Shown here piece by piece: positions 43,794-52,300 of a stretch of DNA of 64,000 nucleotides. The stretch spans positions 2,909,412-2,973,411 of the forward strand of contig NZ_CAUQDV010000001.1 of NCBI RefSeq assembly GCF_963517015.1. The letters run 5' to 3'. How positions within the stretch are numbered: the first letter of the stretch is position 1; the number at the start of each line of letters is the position of its first letter. This stretch comes from an uncultured Devosia sp. (GTDB lineage: Bacteria > Pseudomonadota > Alphaproteobacteria > Rhizobiales > Devosiaceae). Under the pieces are notes generated by a model, which had not been told where the DNA came from, did no database searches, and saw nothing but the letters and a program-made list of their open reading frames with translations. The translations under genes were made by a program, and so were the position numbers.

Positions 43794-44500
43794 AGATAGC
43801 CCGGCGTCACGCCGTCCCCGATCTGCAGCAAGGCATCGGGCTTTTTCAGCAACAGCTTCTGGCGGCCACCCTCGACAAGGCCTGCCGCTTCCCAGGCAGT
43901 CAGAATCCGCGAAACGGTATGAAGCGTCGTGCCGGAAAGCTCCGCGATATCCTGCTTGGAGACCGGGAAGTCGATACGAATACCATTGGCTTCCGGCTTT
44001 CCCGACTTTTCGCCCAGGCGCAATACGGTGTGGGCGACCCGACGCTCGACCTCTTCGGTGGCCAATTCGCGCAGGCGGGCCTGTGCCTCCTGCAGGCGCC
44101 CACCCATGGTCTGCATGGCAGCAACGGCCATGGAGGGGTAGGCGGAAATGAAGGCGGACCACCTGGCCATCGGCCAAGACAGCACGCCGCTGGGACTGAG
44201 GGCAGTCGAAGTGCCCGGATAGTCGGTGCGCTGCAGGGCCTTGGCTATGCCGAAAATGTCGCCGGGCACGACAATGCGGACAATGACCTGCTGTCCCTCG
44301 GCTGTAACCTGGGTGACGCGCAGGCGACCGGAGACGAGCACAAAGAAGGAATGGGCTGTCTCGCCCTGCTTGAACACGGCGTGGCCCTGATCAACGATCC
44401 GGAACGAGGCGGCTCCAATCACTTCGGCGAACTGCTCGTCACTCAGCGTTGCAAATATCTCGAACGAACGCACCAAGGCCTTGTCGATAGCGTTGACCAT
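43790..44500 (-). CDS. Crp/Fnr family regulator (Dnr/NnrR-like candidate)
   Basis: A 236-residue regulator. The cNMP-type sensor barrel reads QGHAVFKQGETAHSFFVLVSGRLRVTQVTAEGQQVIVRIVVPGDIFG. The helix-turn-helix is FPVSKQDIAELSGTTLHTVSRILTAWEAAGLV. There is no N-terminal Cys cluster of the Fnr type, so it does not look like an oxygen-sensing iron-sulfur protein. The nitrite and nitric-oxide genes nearby make an NO-responsive NnrR/Dnr role likely but unproven. I chose the ATG at 44500, which has GGAGTG upstream. It is divergent from fixL. Confidence 0.85.
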   Translation of the reverse strand: MVNAIDKALVRSFEIFATLSDEQFAEVIGAASFRIVDQGHAVFKQGETAHSFFVLVSGRLRVTQVTAEGQQVIVRIVVPGDIFGIAKALQRTDYPGTSTALSPSGVLSWPMARWSAFISAYPSMAVAAMQTMGGRLQEAQARLRELATEEVERRVAHTVLRLGEKSGKPEANGIRIDFPVSKQDIAELSGTTLHTVSRILTAWEAAGLVEGGRQKLLLKKPDALLQIGDGVTPGYL

Positions 44501-44585
44501 GCCCACTCCAGTTGTCAGGACGGCGCAGAGACTGTCGCCAAAGCCATGAAATGACAATAGTATCCGCCGCGTTCTGAACCAGACA

Positions 44586-46067
44586 ATGACAATGCCCAAC
44601 CGCCTGCTGACAAAATACCAACCCGAGATCATCGCCGTTGCCGTCGCCGCTTGTGTGCTGGCGGCGGGATTTGCGCTTCGTCTCTCACTCAACGACCTGC
44701 TTGGCGCCTCGGCTGCCGGCCTGCTGTTCATGCCGGCCATTGTCGCGGCGGTCATGCTGGGTGGTGCCGTGCCGGGGCTGGTGACCACGCTGGCGACCCT
44801 GCCTCTCTCCTATATCTTTGCCCGACAGGGCCCCTCCCCGCTGGCGGCGCAGACCGATTTGGCACTGTTGCTGCTGATCGGCGTCATGTTCTCGTTGCTG
44901 GGTGCGGCTTGGCGGCGCGAGCGTGCCAGATCGAAGGCCAGCGGCAGCAAGGTGATGCAGCAGCAGGCTCATCTGCAGTCGATTCTGGACACTGTGCCAG
45001 ATGCCACCGTGGTGATCGATCCCAACGGGTTGATCGAATCATTCAATCTCGCGGCGGTGCGCCAGTTCGGCTACCAGCCGGAGGACGTCGTGGGACGAAA
45101 CGTCAGCGTTCTGATGCCGTCGCCCTATCGCGAACAGCATGACAATTACATACACCGCTACCTGAACACGGGCGAGAAGCGGATCATTGGCATCGACCGC
45201 GTCGTGGTCGGCCTGCGCAAGGACGGGTCCACCTTTCCCATGCAGCTGGCTGTCGGCGAGACCAAGTCCGGTGACCGGCGCTATTTCACCGGCTTTATCC
45301 GCGACCTGACCGAGCGCGAGGAGCATGCCGCGCAGATGCAGGGAGCGCAGACCGAATTGGCACGCCTGGCGCGTCTCAATGAATTGGGTGAAATGGCCAG
45401 CACGCTGGCGCATGAATTGAACCAGCCGCTGTCGGCCATTGCCAACTATGTTCAGGGTTGCAAGCGGCTGCTGCTCAAGGTCGAGGACAAGTCCGCCGCC
45501 ATGTTGCGCGATGCCTTGGACGAGACGGCGCGGCAGGCCTTGCGGGCGGGCGACATCATCCGGCACCTGCGCGAATTCGTGACGCGCGGCGATACGGAAA
45601 AGCGGCCACACGATTTCAAGAAGCTGGTCGAAGAGGCCGGGGCCCTGGCCTTGGTCGGGTCGCGCGAGCGGGGCATCAAGTCCAACTTCGTTTACGAGGA
45701 TGACGTGGGCCTGGTGCTTGCCGACAGGGTGCAGATCCAGCAGGTGCTGATCAACCTGCTGCGCAATGGCATCGAGGCGATGCGCGACAGCGATCGCAAG
45801 GAGCTGGAAGTGCGTATCACCACCGTAGGCCAGGAGTGGATCCGAGTGGTGGTTTCCGATACGGGTCCGGGTATCGCCGAAGAAGTCGCACCGCAACTGT
45901 TTCAACCCTTCAATACCAGCAAGCCCGGCGGCATGGGTATTGGCCTGTCCATTTCAAAACGCATAATCGAGGCACATGGCGGGGAGATTCACGTGGAGCG
46001 CAGCCCATCGGGTGGCGCGATGTTCATCTTCACGCTGCCCCTGATGACGGAGGTTTCCGATGAGTAG
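44586..46067 (+). CDS. fixL: Oxygen sensor histidine kinase FixL
   Basis: A 493-residue kinase. Four N-terminal helices (to about 108) anchor it, and a PAS domain with haem follows. The proximal haem ligand is His185 in REQHDNYIHRY and the distal Arg is Arg205 in IGIDRVVVG; both match known FixL in place and context. The phosphorylated residue is His276 in TLAHELNQPLSAIANYV. The ATPase has NLLRNGIEAM, DTGPGI and GGMGIGLSIS. Loss of oxygen turns on autophosphorylation and transfer to FixJ. It overlaps fixJ by eight bases. Confidence 0.95.
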   Translation: MTMPNRLLTKYQPEIIAVAVAACVLAAGFALRLSLNDLLGASAAGLLFMPAIVAAVMLGGAVPGLVTTLATLPLSYIFARQGPSPLAAQTDLALLLLIGVMFSLLGAAWRRERARSKASGSKVMQQQAHLQSILDTVPDATVVIDPNGLIESFNLAAVRQFGYQPEDVVGRNVSVLMPSPYREQHDNYIHRYLNTGEKRIIGIDRVVVGLRKDGSTFPMQLAVGETKSGDRRYFTGFIRDLTEREEHAAQMQGAQTELARLARLNELGEMASTLAHELNQPLSAIANYVQGCKRLLLKVEDKSAAMLRDALDETARQALRAGDIIRHLREFVTRGDTEKRPHDFKKLVEEAGALALVGSRERGIKSNFVYEDDVGLVLADRVQIQQVLINLLRNGIEAMRDSDRKELEVRITTVGQEWIRVVVSDTGPGIAEEVAPQLFQPFNTSKPGGMGIGLSISKRIIEAHGGEIHVERSPSGGAMFIFTLPLMTEVSDE

Positions 46068-46683
46068 TGCTGATGTCGTCGTGCATATTGTCGACGACGA
46101 GGAAGCCGTCCGCAATTCGCTGGCATTCCTTCTGACAACCAGCGGGTTTGCAACGCGCGTGCATGAATCCGCCACGGCTTTCCTGCAGGTGGCCCCGGGC
46201 ATCCGGAACGGCTGCCTGATCACCGACCTGCGCATGCCGGACATCGACGGCGTCGAACTGCTGCGACGGCTGAGAGCGGGCAATGCCATGTTGCCGGCTA
46301 TTGTGATCTCCGGGCATGGCGACGTGCAGATGGCAGTCGAGGCGATGAAGAATGGCGCACTGGATTTCATCGAGAAACCCTTCAGCGACGACGTGATGAT
46401 CGCAGCCATCGAACGCGCTGTGGCGCAGGCAGATTCGCAGTCCGAGACTGATGCGGCGACGCAGGCTATCCTCACGCGACTGGAGTCGCTCAGCGAACGC
46501 GAAACGCAGGTGCTTAAGGGCGTGGTCGATGGCTTGCCCAACAAGGTCATCGCCTATGAGCTGGGACTGAGCCCGCGCACGGTTGAAGTCTATCGCGCCG
46601 GCCTGATGGGCAAGATGAATGCAGGTAGCCTGTCCGAGCTGGTACGAATGGTGCTCAGCGTCAAATGGCAGCCGGCCGGCTGA
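46060..46683 (+). CDS. fixJ: Response regulator FixJ
   Basis: A 207-residue regulator. The receiver has the acidic pair in HIVDDEEAVRNSL, phospho-acceptor Asp56 in LITDLRMPDIDG and Lys in LDFIEKPF. The LuxR-type output domain reads LESLSERETQVLKGVVDGLPNKVIAYELGLSPRTVEVYRAGLMGKM. Phosphorylated FixJ activates fixK in this family. The gene is translationally coupled to fixL. Confidence 0.95.
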   Translation: MSSADVVVHIVDDEEAVRNSLAFLLTTSGFATRVHESATAFLQVAPGIRNGCLITDLRMPDIDGVELLRRLRAGNAMLPAIVISGHGDVQMAVEAMKNGALDFIEKPFSDDVMIAAIERAVAQADSQSETDAATQAILTRLESLSERETQVLKGVVDGLPNKVIAYELGLSPRTVEVYRAGLMGKMNAGSLSELVRMVLSVKWQPAG

Positions 46684-46697
46684 TCTTTGCGGCAAAG

Positions 46698-46711
46698 TTG
46701 ACCCAAAGCAA
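46698..46711. promoter_or_regulatory. Weak Crp/Fnr-type box
   Basis: TTGAC-CCAA-AGCAA combines an Fnr half site with the AGCAA half also seen at 51741. It lies 70 bp upstream of the receiver-like gene at 46781. The right half is imperfect. Confidence 0.4.
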
Positions 46712-46780
46712 TTTTGCCGGCGGAGGCGAGCGTAGAACCAGTGTAGCGAGGGCGATCCTGCCCCGCCTGGAGATGGCTCG

Positions 46781-47122
46781 ATGGATTCCGGCCGCGTCCA
46801 CCTTGTGGCGCCTGATGACGAATTGCGCAGGTCCGTGACGTTCGCGCTCGCGGCCTATGGCTATTCCGTCACCGCGGACCTGCTGTGGCCAGCCGACGGG
46901 CACGAGCCTTTCGACTGCATGCTGGTGGACGAGCGTGTGCTCAAGGGAAAGGGTCTGGGCGCGATGCGCAAGGCCCGCCGCCCGGTGCTGTTGCTCGCCT
47001 ATAAACCGGCGCTCTGGGATCATCTGGAGGTGGACGGCGTCATTGCCATGCCGCTGACGGGCGAGGCGGTGATTCAGGCCGTAGAGGCAGCGGTTACGGC
47101 CACTGCGCGGGGCGCTAAGTAG
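46781..47122 (+). CDS. Degenerate single-domain receiver-like protein
   Basis: A 113-residue protein between fixJ and fixK. VHLVAPDDELRRSVTFALAAYGYSVTADL and DCMLVDERVLKGKGLGAMRKARRPVLLLAY follow the receiver fold, with a possible acidic pocket (APDD) and phospho-acceptor-like Asp (LVDE). The conserved Lys-Pro after strand five is replaced by Met-Pro (IAMPLTGEAV). Phosphorylation is thus doubtful. It may modulate FixLJ or FixK by protein contact. GGAG precedes the ATG. Confidence 0.6.
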   Translation: MDSGRVHLVAPDDELRRSVTFALAAYGYSVTADLLWPADGHEPFDCMLVDERVLKGKGLGAMRKARRPVLLLAYKPALWDHLEVDGVIAMPLTGEAVIQAVEAAVTATARGAK

Positions 47123-47200
47123 AGTCCCTAGGATGCCGACCGGAATATCTCGCAGAGTTGGCAAGTGGCAGAACGGCACTCGTAGACAACGAGGCCCGAA

Positions 47201-47830
47201 ATGCTGATCCAGACCAAATTCCGCAATCAAAACACTGCCGAAGACGGCATCCTCGCCTTTTCGCAGCCTAGCGCCATCAGCCTCTATGAAGCCGGCGCGA
47301 CGGTCTATGGCCAGGGCGATGCCGTGGGCCAGCTCTATATGGTCGAGTTCGGCACGGTTCGCCTCTGCCGCGTCTCGGCCGATGGTCGCCGCCAGATCAG
47401 CGCTTTCTATTTCGCCGGCGAAGTGTTCGGCTTTGAATCGGGCGACCAGCGGCATTTCTATGCCGAAGCCGTGGACAGCGCCGGCATCCGCCTGCTGCGT
47501 CCCAGCGACAGCAACCAGTTCAACCAGTCGATGCTCAAAGTCGCGCTGGACAGCCTGATCCGGGCACAGGAGCACCTGATGGTGCTGGGCCGGCAGAACA
47601 GCATGGAGAAGGTCGCGGCCTTCCTGCTGGACCTTGCGGAGCGCCAGAAAACGGACCGGATCGTCGACCTGTCGATGCAGCGCGCCGATATTGCCGACTA
47701 TCTGGGCCTGTCGCTGGAAACGGTCAGCCGCATCCTGACCAAGCTCAAATGCGCCGGCACGATCCGTATTCCGCATGTGAAGCATATCGAACTGCTCGAC
47801 TTCGACGAGCTGGAATATCTGCGGGGCTGA
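47201..47830 (+). CDS. fixK: Crp/Fnr family regulator FixK
   Basis: A 209-residue regulator. The sensor barrel shows YEAGATVYGQGDAVGQLYMVEFGTVRLCRVSADGRRQISAFYFAGEVFGFESG. The DNA-reading helix is MQRADIADYLGLSLETVSRILTKLKCAGTI, whose E-SR residues recognise TTGAY half sites. It has no Fnr-type Cys cluster. By family knowledge it is activated by FixJ and in turn activates cco and other microaerobic genes through boxes such as the one at 42582. Confidence 0.9.
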   Translation: MLIQTKFRNQNTAEDGILAFSQPSAISLYEAGATVYGQGDAVGQLYMVEFGTVRLCRVSADGRRQISAFYFAGEVFGFESGDQRHFYAEAVDSAGIRLLRPSDSNQFNQSMLKVALDSLIRAQEHLMVLGRQNSMEKVAAFLLDLAERQKTDRIVDLSMQRADIADYLGLSLETVSRILTKLKCAGTIRIPHVKHIELLDFDELEYLRG

Positions 47831-47854
47831 GCCCCGCCAACCCATGGACTTCCA

Positions 47855-48337
47855 ATGACGACCACGCCCCTCGCCGTTCGCCGCAAATCCTGGTCAAGGA
47901 AGCGCAAGCGGCTGGGGCTTATCGCCGGACTGGGACTGGTGCTGGGCGCGGCGGTCGGCCTGGTGCTGTTTGCGCTGCAGGAGCAGATCGTCTTTTTCTA
48001 TTCGCCGGGCGATGTTGCATTGCGGGAGGTCGAGCCGGGACAATTCATCCGCATCGGCGGGCTGGTCAAGGACGACAGCTGGCAGCGCGACGGGGTGAAC
48101 AACAGCTTCATCATCACCGATGGCGTGGACGAGGTGGCCACCGTCTATGTGGGCGTGTTGCCGGACCTGTTCCGCAACGGGCAAGGCGTGGTGGCGGAGG
48201 GGAAGATGCTGGAGGATGGCACGTTCCAATCCAGCAATGTGCTGGCCAAGCATGACGAGAACTACATGCCCAAGGAAGTCGTCGACGCGCTCAAGGACAG
48301 CGGAGAATGGCAGCACGGGCAGGAGCTTAGCCAGTAG
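47855..48337 (+). CDS. ccmE: Cytochrome c maturation haem chaperone CcmE
   Basis: A 160-residue membrane-anchored periplasmic chaperone. The helix LIAGLGLVLGAAVGLVLFAL is followed by an OB-fold (VFFYSPGDVALREVEPGQFIRIGGLVKDDS). The haem-attaching His133 and Tyr137 are in AKHDENYMP. It carries haem to c-type cytochromes such as CcoO. ccmE normally lies in a ccmEFH or ccmABCDE cluster; here it stands alone between fixK and nnrS, so the other ccm genes must be elsewhere. Confidence 0.93.
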   Translation: MTTTPLAVRRKSWSRKRKRLGLIAGLGLVLGAAVGLVLFALQEQIVFFYSPGDVALREVEPGQFIRIGGLVKDDSWQRDGVNNSFIITDGVDEVATVYVGVLPDLFRNGQGVVAEGKMLEDGTFQSSNVLAKHDENYMPKEVVDALKDSGEWQHGQELSQ

Positions 48338-48426
48338 TCCGCGCTTTCTGATTCAAGCTTGAGCGGGCGCAAAGACAGATGGCGCCCAAGGGGCGATGAA
48401 GCGACGCGATCAATCTGGAGCTGAAC

Positions 48427-49629
48427 ATGGACAAGGTCAAAAGAGAGCCGGTGCCGCGCGGACTGGGGCGGACCGGGCCGGTGATCCTGTCCTATGGATT
48501 TCGACCGTTCTTTCTGGGTGCAGGGGTATGGGGCGCGCTGGCCATAGTGCTGTGGGTGCTCGATGTTTCGCTGGGGTTGGGACTTGGCAGCGCCTGGCAT
48601 GCCCATGAAATGCTGTTCGGCTATTCGAGCGCGGCGCTGGCGGGGTTCCTGCTGACGGCCATTCCGAACTGGACGGGCCGGCTACCGGTTTCAGGCATGC
48701 CCCTGCTGGCGCTGTTCCTGCTCTGGCTGGCAGGACGGCTGGTGCTGCTGGTGCCCGATGCCACAAGCATGCTGGCAGCTTGCCTGCCGGATGCTGCCTT
48801 CTTGCCGGTGCTGTTCCTGATTTGCGCCCGCGAGATCGTCGCCGGCCGGAAGTGGAAAGATCTCAAGGTGTTGTTTGCGGTCGGTGCGCTGACCCTCGCC
48901 AATGGATTTTTTCACTATGGTTATCTGGTCTGGGGCGATGTGGCGCTGGCATCACGGCTCGCGATCGCCGCCTACATGATGCTGATCATGATCATCGGCG
49001 GACGCATCCTACCGAGCTTTACGCGCAACTGGCTGACCAAGCGCGGCGCGCGCAAGATGCCGACGCCCTACAACAGGTTCGATACGGCCTCGCTTGTGGT
49101 GGCGGTGGGGGCGCTGGCATTCTGGGTCGCAACACCGCTGCATTGGGCGACGGGTGTGGTCTGCACCGTAGCAGCAGTGTTGCAGCTAACTCGGTTGCTG
49201 CGGTGGAGGGGGTGGACGACCGTAGCGGAAGGGCTCGTGCTGGTTTTGCACCTCGCCTATGGGTTCGTGGCGCTGAGTTTTGCCTGCCTGGCACTGGCGG
49301 CGTTCGAATGGCTTGAGCCGGTGGCGGCGCTGCATGTGGCGACGGCGGGGAGCATCGGGGCAATGACACTGGCGGTGATGACGCGGGCGTCGCGAGGGCA
49401 CACCGGATCGGAACTGCATGCCTCGCCGATGACCGTCGTGAGCTATGCCGCCATGCTGTGTGCCGGGGCGATCCGGCCGCTGACGGCGGTCTTGCCGGAC
49501 TGCTATATGCGGATCGTCGAACTGTCCGGCGCGCTGTGGATCCTGGCCTTTGTGCTGTTCGTGGTTGAGTATGGCCCGCTACTGGTGCGCAAGCGCAAGG
49601 ATTTCCTTGCGCCACGCGGGACAGCCTAA
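48427..49629 (+). CDS. nnrS: NnrS family protein
   Basis: A 400-residue haem- and copper-type membrane protein with about twelve helices. The family start GFRPFFLGAGVWGALAIVLWV is followed by AWHAHEMLFGYSSAALAGFLLTAIPNWTGR and LIMIIGGRILPSFTRNWL, and near the C-terminus VMTRASRGHTG. NnrS helps protect cells against nitrosative stress from nitric oxide and is usually under NnrR/Dnr control. GGAG lies upstream of the ATG. Confidence 0.94.
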   Translation: MDKVKREPVPRGLGRTGPVILSYGFRPFFLGAGVWGALAIVLWVLDVSLGLGLGSAWHAHEMLFGYSSAALAGFLLTAIPNWTGRLPVSGMPLLALFLLWLAGRLVLLVPDATSMLAACLPDAAFLPVLFLICAREIVAGRKWKDLKVLFAVGALTLANGFFHYGYLVWGDVALASRLAIAAYMMLIMIIGGRILPSFTRNWLTKRGARKMPTPYNRFDTASLVVAVGALAFWVATPLHWATGVVCTVAAVLQLTRLLRWRGWTTVAEGLVLVLHLAYGFVALSFACLALAAFEWLEPVAALHVATAGSIGAMTLAVMTRASRGHTGSELHASPMTVVSYAAMLCAGAIRPLTAVLPDCYMRIVELSGALWILAFVLFVVEYGPLLVRKRKDFLAPRGTA

Positions 49630-50189
49630 CGCTCACCGGCCCAAGCTGTCGCCTCCTGCGGACCGGGCAGGTTCAAAACGTCGATGGCGCGTGCGGCGAG
49701 ATGGTCGACGATGTCGCCTACGCTTTGCGGTCGATGGTAGAAGGCGGGCACGGGCGGCATGACGATTGCACCCATTTCGGTGACCGCAACCATGTTGCGC
49801 AGATGACCGAGGTGAAGCGGAGTTTCGCGGGCGAGCAGGACCAGCTTGCGGCGTTCCTTGAGATGGACGTCGGCGGCGCGGACAATCAGGTTATCGGCCA
49901 TGCCGACGGCAATGGCGGCGAGCGTATGCATGGAGCATGGGGCGACGATCATGCCGGCCGTGCGGAAGGAACCGCTGGCGATGGTCGCGCCAATGTCGCG
50001 ATAGTCGTGGATCAGGGTGTCGATGCCAGTGAAGGCGTGCGGGCCGACTTCGTGATTGATGGTGCGCAGGGCCGAGGGCGAGACGATCAGATGCGGCTCG
50101 GTATCGGGACGGGCAATGAGGCGTTCGACCACGCGGAGGCCGATGGCAGCGCCCGAAGCGCCGGTGATGGCGACGACGACCCGGTTCAT
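49626..50189 (-). CDS. ubiX: Flavin prenyltransferase UbiX
   Basis: A 187-residue enzyme that makes prenylated FMN, the cofactor of UbiD. It shows VVVAITGASGAAIGLRVVE, SFRTAGMIVAPCSMHTLAAIAVGMADNLIVRAADVHLKERRKLVLLARETPLHLGHLRNM and the C-terminal PPVPAFYHRPQS. It overlaps ubiD by four bases and ends four bases into the nnrS stop region of the opposite strand. Confidence 0.95.
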   Translation of the reverse strand: MNRVVVAITGASGAAIGLRVVERLIARPDTEPHLIVSPSALRTINHEVGPHAFTGIDTLIHDYRDIGATIASGSFRTAGMIVAPCSMHTLAAIAVGMADNLIVRAADVHLKERRKLVLLARETPLHLGHLRNMVAVTEMGAIVMPPVPAFYHRPQSVGDIVDHLAARAIDVLNLPGPQEATAWAGER

Positions 50190-51706
50190 GGGCGCCCTGC
50201 CCCGAGATCGAGACGTCCCCAGATTTCATCCATGCGGGACGTGACCTCGTCGCTCATTTTCAGTGGCACGCCCCATTCGCGGTCAGTTTCCGCGCCGATC
50301 TTGTTGGTTGCGTCGATCCCCATCTTGCCGCCGAGGCCAGACTTGGGCGAGGCGAAGTCCAGATAGTCGATCGGCGTATCGTCTAGGGTCAGCAGATCGC
50401 GCTGGGCGTCAAAGCGCGTGCTGATGGCCCAGAGCACATCGCCCCAGTTGCGGACATCGATATCTGGGTCGACCACAATGATCAGCTTGGTCATGGAGAA
50501 TTGCGGCAGCATGGACCAGAGGCCCATCATCACGCGTCGCGCCTGGCCAGGGTAGCGCTTGTCGATGGAGACGACCATGGCGCGGTAAGAGCAGGCCTCG
50601 GGCGGCAGATGGAGATCGCGGATCTCGCTGAACTGGCCGCGCGCCAGAGGCACAAAGAGATGGTTCATCGCCTCGCCCATGCGAGACGGCTCGTCTGGTG
50701 GGCGACCGGTATAGGTCGAGAGGTAGATGGCGTCGCGACGACGGGTCAGTGCGTCGAAGGTGGCGACGGGAAAAGGCTCGACGCCATTGTAGTAACCGGT
50801 GTGATCGCCGAAGGGCCCTTCGGGTGCGGTTTCGGTTACCGATACGCGGCCTTCGAGCACGATTTCGGCCGAAGCCGGAATGGGCAGAGCGACGGTTACG
50901 CCAGTGGTGAGGAGACTGGGCTTGCGGCGCAAGACGCCGGCAAAGGTCAGCTCGTTCATGCCATCGGGCAGCGGCATGACGGCAGAGAGCACGGTGGCGG
51001 GATCGGCGCCAATGGCGACGGCCACGGGCATGTCCTCGCCCTTCTGCTGCCACAGGCGGAAATGGCGGGCGCCACCGCGGCTGGGCAGCCAGCGCATGAT
51101 GGCCTGGCGCGGCCCCAAGACCTGCATGCGATAGACGCCGACATTGATGTCTGACGGATCGTCGGGCGCGCGGGTGATGACCAGTGGCCAGGTGATGAGG
51201 GGGCCGGGTTCTCCAGGCCAGCACCACTGGACAGGGAGTGTGCCAATGTCGACTTCGTCACCACGCAGGATCACATCATGGCAGGCGGCGCGACGCGCGG
51301 ACTTTGGCCGCATGTTGAGTGCAGCGCGCAGCATATCGCGCTGTTGCCAGGCGGCACGCAAGTCGCGTGGCGGCTTGGGTGAACGCAAGGCGGCCAGGGC
51401 TTCTCCCAGTTCCGGCAGTGCGGAAGGATCGAGGCCCAGGCCCCAGGCCGTGCGCTCAACCGTGCCGAAAAGGTTCAGCAGCATGGGGATGTCCGACTTG
51501 CGGCCATCGGGCAGGACGGGATGTTCCAGCAGGAGAGCAGGCCCTTCGGCATGCAGCACGCGGCGGTGCAGTTCGGTGGCCTCTAGCTGCACGGAAATGG
51601 GCTCTGCGATGCGATGCAGCTGGCCGCGCTCCTGGAGCAGATCGAGGAAGGCGCGCAGGTCGGTTGCGGTCAGGTGAGTCAGGTGGGGGAGCGCGGGCGT
51701 GGTCAT
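50186..51706 (-). CDS. ubiD: 4-hydroxy-3-polyprenylbenzoate decarboxylase UbiD
   Basis: A 506-residue prenyl-FMN-dependent decarboxylase of the ubiquinone pathway. Landmarks are INVGVYRMQVLG, the region EIVLEGRVSVTETAPEGPFGDHTGYYNGVEPFPVATFDAL with the E-x-P-F-G-D-H-T-G-Y core, and LIIVVDPDIDVRNWGDVLWAISTRFDAQRD. It is divergent from ubiTUV. The CTTTGC...GCAAAG palindrome centre lies 41 bp from its start, which suggests shared control. Confidence 0.95.
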   Translation of the reverse strand: MTTPALPHLTHLTATDLRAFLDLLQERGQLHRIAEPISVQLEATELHRRVLHAEGPALLLEHPVLPDGRKSDIPMLLNLFGTVERTAWGLGLDPSALPELGEALAALRSPKPPRDLRAAWQQRDMLRAALNMRPKSARRAACHDVILRGDEVDIGTLPVQWCWPGEPGPLITWPLVITRAPDDPSDINVGVYRMQVLGPRQAIMRWLPSRGGARHFRLWQQKGEDMPVAVAIGADPATVLSAVMPLPDGMNELTFAGVLRRKPSLLTTGVTVALPIPASAEIVLEGRVSVTETAPEGPFGDHTGYYNGVEPFPVATFDALTRRRDAIYLSTYTGRPPDEPSRMGEAMNHLFVPLARGQFSEIRDLHLPPEACSYRAMVVSIDKRYPGQARRVMMGLWSMLPQFSMTKLIIVVDPDIDVRNWGDVLWAISTRFDAQRDLLTLDDTPIDYLDFASPKSGLGGKMGIDATNKIGAETDREWGVPLKMSDEVTSRMDEIWGRLDLGAGRP

Positions 51707-51740
51707 GGCGCCTGACTAGCCCGCCAAAGCCAGTTTCACT

Positions 51741-51754
51741 TTGCGCTAGAGCAA
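51741..51754. promoter_or_regulatory. NnrR/Fnr-type box between ubiD and ubiT
   Basis: TTGCG-CTAG-AGCAA lies within the perfect arms CTTTGC/GCAAAG (51739-51756). It matches the TTGCG-N4-CGCAA pattern reported for NnrR-type regulators except at one base. It is centred 41 bp from ubiD and 61 bp from ubiT. Confidence 0.65.
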
Positions 51755-51808
51755 AGCCGGGATTGGGACAGAAGGATAGGTGTCGGGGCAAAGAACAAGG
51801 ATAGGCCC

Positions 51809-52300
51809 ATGATATTGCCGCGCCCGCTCACGACGATCATCGATCGCGTGCCACTTTCTGTCACGCAGCGCGTGGTGGGGACCGTTTTCGCGCAGGTGAT
51901 GAAGCAGCATCCGCGGCTGTTCGACCGGCTCGGCGATTATGCCAACAAGCAGTTCGGCTTCATGCCGAGTGATCTCAATCTGAGCTTCGTGATCCAGCCT
52001 GCGCGGCGCGTGATCCGGGTTTATCGCGGCAAGGCGCCCAAGGTCGATGCGGGTGTATCCGGGCCGCTGGTGACCCTGCTGGCGCTGCTGGAGGGACGGA
52101 TCGATGGCGATGCGGTGTTCTTCTCGCGCGAGCTGGAATTGACCGGAGACATGGAGGCGGTGCTGGCGCTGCGCAATGCGCTGGACGACAGTGGCTTCGA
52201 CCTGCCGCGCGACCTTTCGCCGGTGGCCGGGCCGTTCGCCCCGCTGTTCAAGCGGATCGCCGAAGGCGTGCGCGCCCGGGCGCTGGGAGAGCTGGCATGA
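51809..52300 (+). CDS. ubiT: SCP2 sterol-binding-like lipid carrier UbiT
   Basis: A 163-residue protein with an SCP2-type lipid-binding domain (LNLSFVIQPARRVIRVYRGKAPKVDAGVSGPLVTLLALLEGRIDGDAVFFSRELELTGDMEAVLALRNALDD). In known systems UbiT binds isoprenoid quinone precursors and is needed for oxygen-independent ubiquinone synthesis with UbiU and UbiV. It is the first gene of the ubiTUV run and overlaps ubiU by four bases. Confidence 0.9.
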   Translation: MILPRPLTTIIDRVPLSVTQRVVGTVFAQVMKQHPRLFDRLGDYANKQFGFMPSDLNLSFVIQPARRVIRVYRGKAPKVDAGVSGPLVTLLALLEGRIDGDAVFFSRELELTGDMEAVLALRNALDDSGFDLPRDLSPVAGPFAPLFKRIAEGVRARALGELA

